From: CAYLZW01 sp964388085 | GTDB taxonomy: Bacteria; Myxococcota; UBA727; CAYLZW01 | Direction of reading: 5' to 3' | Assembly: GCA_964388085.1 (NCBI GenBank) | Contig: CAYLZW010000145.1 | Coordinates: 1 to 13,916, forward strand | DNA length: 13,916 nt | Shown here: in pieces, positions 12,628 through 13,916 of the stretch | Layout: each line of letters starts with the position of its first letter | How positions within the stretch are numbered: the stretch's first letter is position 1 | Notes under the pieces: model-generated | The model's input: the letters and a program-made list of their open reading frames with translations, nothing else | Told to the model about the DNA's origin: nothing | Databases searched by the model: none | Program-made: the position numbers and the translations under genes

Positions 12628-13916
12628 TTGCCGTCATCGAGCGCCGCGCCCTTTGTTGTCCACAAGTTCGGCGGCACGAGCCTCGCGCTGCCCGAGCGCT
12701 ATGAGCGCGCCGCGCAGCTCATCGAGGCGAGCTCTGGTCGGCGCGCCGTCGTCGTCTCCGCCATGTCCGGCGTCACGGACGCGCTCATCGGCTTGTGCCG
12801 GCTCGCGCAAGAGCGCAGCCCGCTGCTCGAGGCGCGCTTGTTCGGGCTGCTCTCGCGCCACAAGGACGCCATCCGCGCGCTCAGCGAGGGCGACGAGCAA
12901 GCGGCGCTGCTGAAGGCGATCGACGACGACGGCAGCGGCCTCGGCGAGGTGCTGCGCGGCGCCTGGCTGATGAAGTGCGCCGAGGAGCCCATCGTCGAGT
13001 ATGTGGCGGGCCACGGCGAGCTCTGGTCCGCGCGCCTCTTGGCCGCGCTGTTGAGACGACGCGGCAGCAACGCTCACTTCGTCGACGCGCGCGAGCTCCT
13101 CGTCGTCGATCGGACCGAGCCCCGCGAGGTGCGCTGGCCGGAGAGCCGCGCGCGCACGGCGGCCCTCGTGGGCAGCCTCGGCAGCGACGCGGACGTCGTG
13201 CTCGTCATCACCGGCTTCATCTGCAGCACGCCTGACGGCGTGGCGACGACGCTCCAGCGCAACGGCAGCGATTATTCGGCGTCCCTCTTTGGCAACCTAT
13301 TAGGCGCCGAGCGCATCACCATCTGGACCGACGTCGACGGCGTGTTGAGCGCCGATCCGCGCCGCGTCCCCGAGGCCGTGGTGACGAGCGCGCTCAGCTA
13401 CCAGGAGGCCATGGAGCTCGCCTACTTCGGCGCCAAGGTGCTGCACCCGAGCACCATGGGGCCGGCCGTCGAGCGCGGCATCCCGCTCTCGATCAAGAAC
13501 ACGCTGAACCCGGGCGCGCCCGGCACGATCATCGGCCCGCGCGGGACGCTGAGCGAGCCGACGTCTCCCTCGGAGCCGGCCGGGCTCGACGCGCGCGGCG
13601 CCGTCAAGGGCTTCGCTACCGTCGACGACATCGCGCTCGTGAACGTCGAAGGCACCGGCATGATGGGCGTGCCCGGCGTCGCCGAGCGGGTGTTCGGCGC
13701 GCTCAAGGCGCGCGGCGTGAACGTGATCCTCATCGCGCAGGCGTCGAGCGAGCACTCTATCTGCCTGGCGGTCAGCGAGGCGCAGGGAGAGCTCGCGCGC
13801 GCGACGCTGCTGGACGCGTTCGAGGGCGAGCTGCGCCGAAAGCAGGTCGAGTCCGTCGAGCTGCGGCCGGGCTGCGCCATCCTGGCGGCCGTCGGCGAGC
13901 GCATGGCGCACACGCC
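12628..13916 (+). CDS. thrA: Aspartate kinase, ThrA type (3' end outside the window)
   Basis: Phosphorylates aspartate, the first step toward threonine, methionine and lysine; cytosolic. TTG 12628 is chosen as the start because GGGGAG (12617-12622) lies five bases upstream, no ATG or GTG precedes the conserved KFGGTS (residues 13-18), and an in-frame TAA sits at 12532. The frame is open to the window edge: 429 residues are visible. Kinase motifs are VVVSAMSGVTDAL, VLVITGF, QRNGSDYSAS, ITIWTDVDGVLSADPR and SYQEAMELAYFGAKVLHP. From about residue 325 an ACT regulatory domain begins (FATVDDIALVNVEGTGMMGV, then ARGVNVILIAQASSEHSI). This ACT sequence is much closer to E. coli ThrA and plant bifunctional enzymes than to LysC. 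Whether a homoserine dehydrogenase domain is fused cannot be seen, since it would start beyond the edge. Feedback control by threonine is likely for this type but is not shown by the sequence. Confidence 0.9.
   Translation, partial: MPSSSAAPFVVHKFGGTSLALPERYERAAQLIEASSGRRAVVVSAMSGVTDALIGLCRLAQERSPLLEARLFGLLSRHKDAIRALSEGDEQAALLKAIDDDGSGLGEVLRGAWLMKCAEEPIVEYVAGHGELWSARLLAALLRRRGSNAHFVDARELLVVDRTEPREVRWPESRARTAALVGSLGSDADVVLVITGFICSTPDGVATTLQRNGSDYSASLFGNLLGAERITIWTDVDGVLSADPRRVPEAVVTSALSYQEAMELAYFGAKVLHPSTMGPAVERGIPLSIKNTLNPGAPGTIIGPRGTLSEPTSPSEPAGLDARGAVKGFATVDDIALVNVEGTGMMGVPGVAERVFGALKARGVNVILIAQASSEHSICLAVSEAQGELARATLLDAFEGELRRKQVESVELRPGCAILAAVGERMAHT

Noticed and set aside
11264..12913. 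A 549-codon plus-strand frame opposite egtB running into the kinase gene.
   Set aside because: Both egtB and the aspartate kinase are unmistakable in other frames; this frame is Arg/Ala/Val/Glu-rich shadow sequence.
1..13916. CRISPR array, defence island, toxin-antitoxin pair, prophage or transposon.
   Set aside because: No regularly spaced repeats, nuclease, transposase or integrase motifs, terminal repeats or tRNA-like ends were seen; the window reads as ordinary chromosomal genes.

Overview
The window is very GC-rich, with tightly packed genes of strong GC3 bias. It carries several Cys-rich lipoproteins, a bacterial kelch protein and a TolB/FlgT-like secreted protein with C-terminal membrane helices. 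That repertoire suggests a Myxococcota (deltaproteobacterial, myxobacterium-like) chromosome. This is an inference from gene style: no rRNA or marker gene is present. I see no tRNA, rRNA, CRISPR array, insertion sequence, phage gene or attachment site.

Layout, left to right. (1) 2-739 (+) is the 3' end of a long-chain acyl-CoA synthetase gene. (2) 740-1420 is mostly non-coding, with one plausible 77-residue membrane or lipoprotein ORF at 893-1126, then a repeat-containing leader that holds two copies of TGTCCTACA. (3) 1421-3619 (+) is a 732-residue lipoprotein with a nine-aspartate linker, an Ig-like domain and Cys-rich C-terminal modules, followed by a UUCG-loop hairpin. (4) 3752-7573 (+) is a 1273-residue lipoprotein with a Cys mini-module, three Ig-like domains and twelve kelch blades, many of them carrying a paired-Cys loop. 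(5) 7596-8558 (-) is a TolB/FlgT-like exported protein that may be translated from a leaderless mRNA. (6) 8672-9430 (+) is a Cys-rich lipoprotein. (7) 9438-9851 (-) is a YjbQ/UPF0047 protein. (8) 9963-10154 (+) encodes a 63-residue single-pass membrane protein, probably co-transcribed with egtD (10178-11191, +). (9) 11210-12508 (-) is egtB, convergent with egtD. (10) 12628 to the window end (+) is a ThrA-type aspartate kinase with a TTG start, cut by the window edge.

Two themes hold the region together. The left two thirds encodes cell-envelope proteins: three clear lipoproteins, one exported protein with membrane helices and perhaps a small fourth lipoprotein. None has a known partner or substrate, and two of the lipoproteins share small Cys-rich modules. 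The right part encodes a minimal ergothioneine pathway. EgtD trimethylates histidine to hercynine, and EgtB adds sulfur using iron and oxygen. There is no egtA, egtC or egtE here, and the EgtB has an N-S-Y-Y tyrosine pair that points to the cysteine-using EgtB subclass, which needs no gamma-glutamylcysteine branch. EgtD carries an apparent Met-to-Ser change at a position known to control substrate choice. The strongest leads for new biology are this EgtD/EgtB pair with its small membrane-protein partner, and the Cys-stapled twelve-blade kelch lipoprotein.
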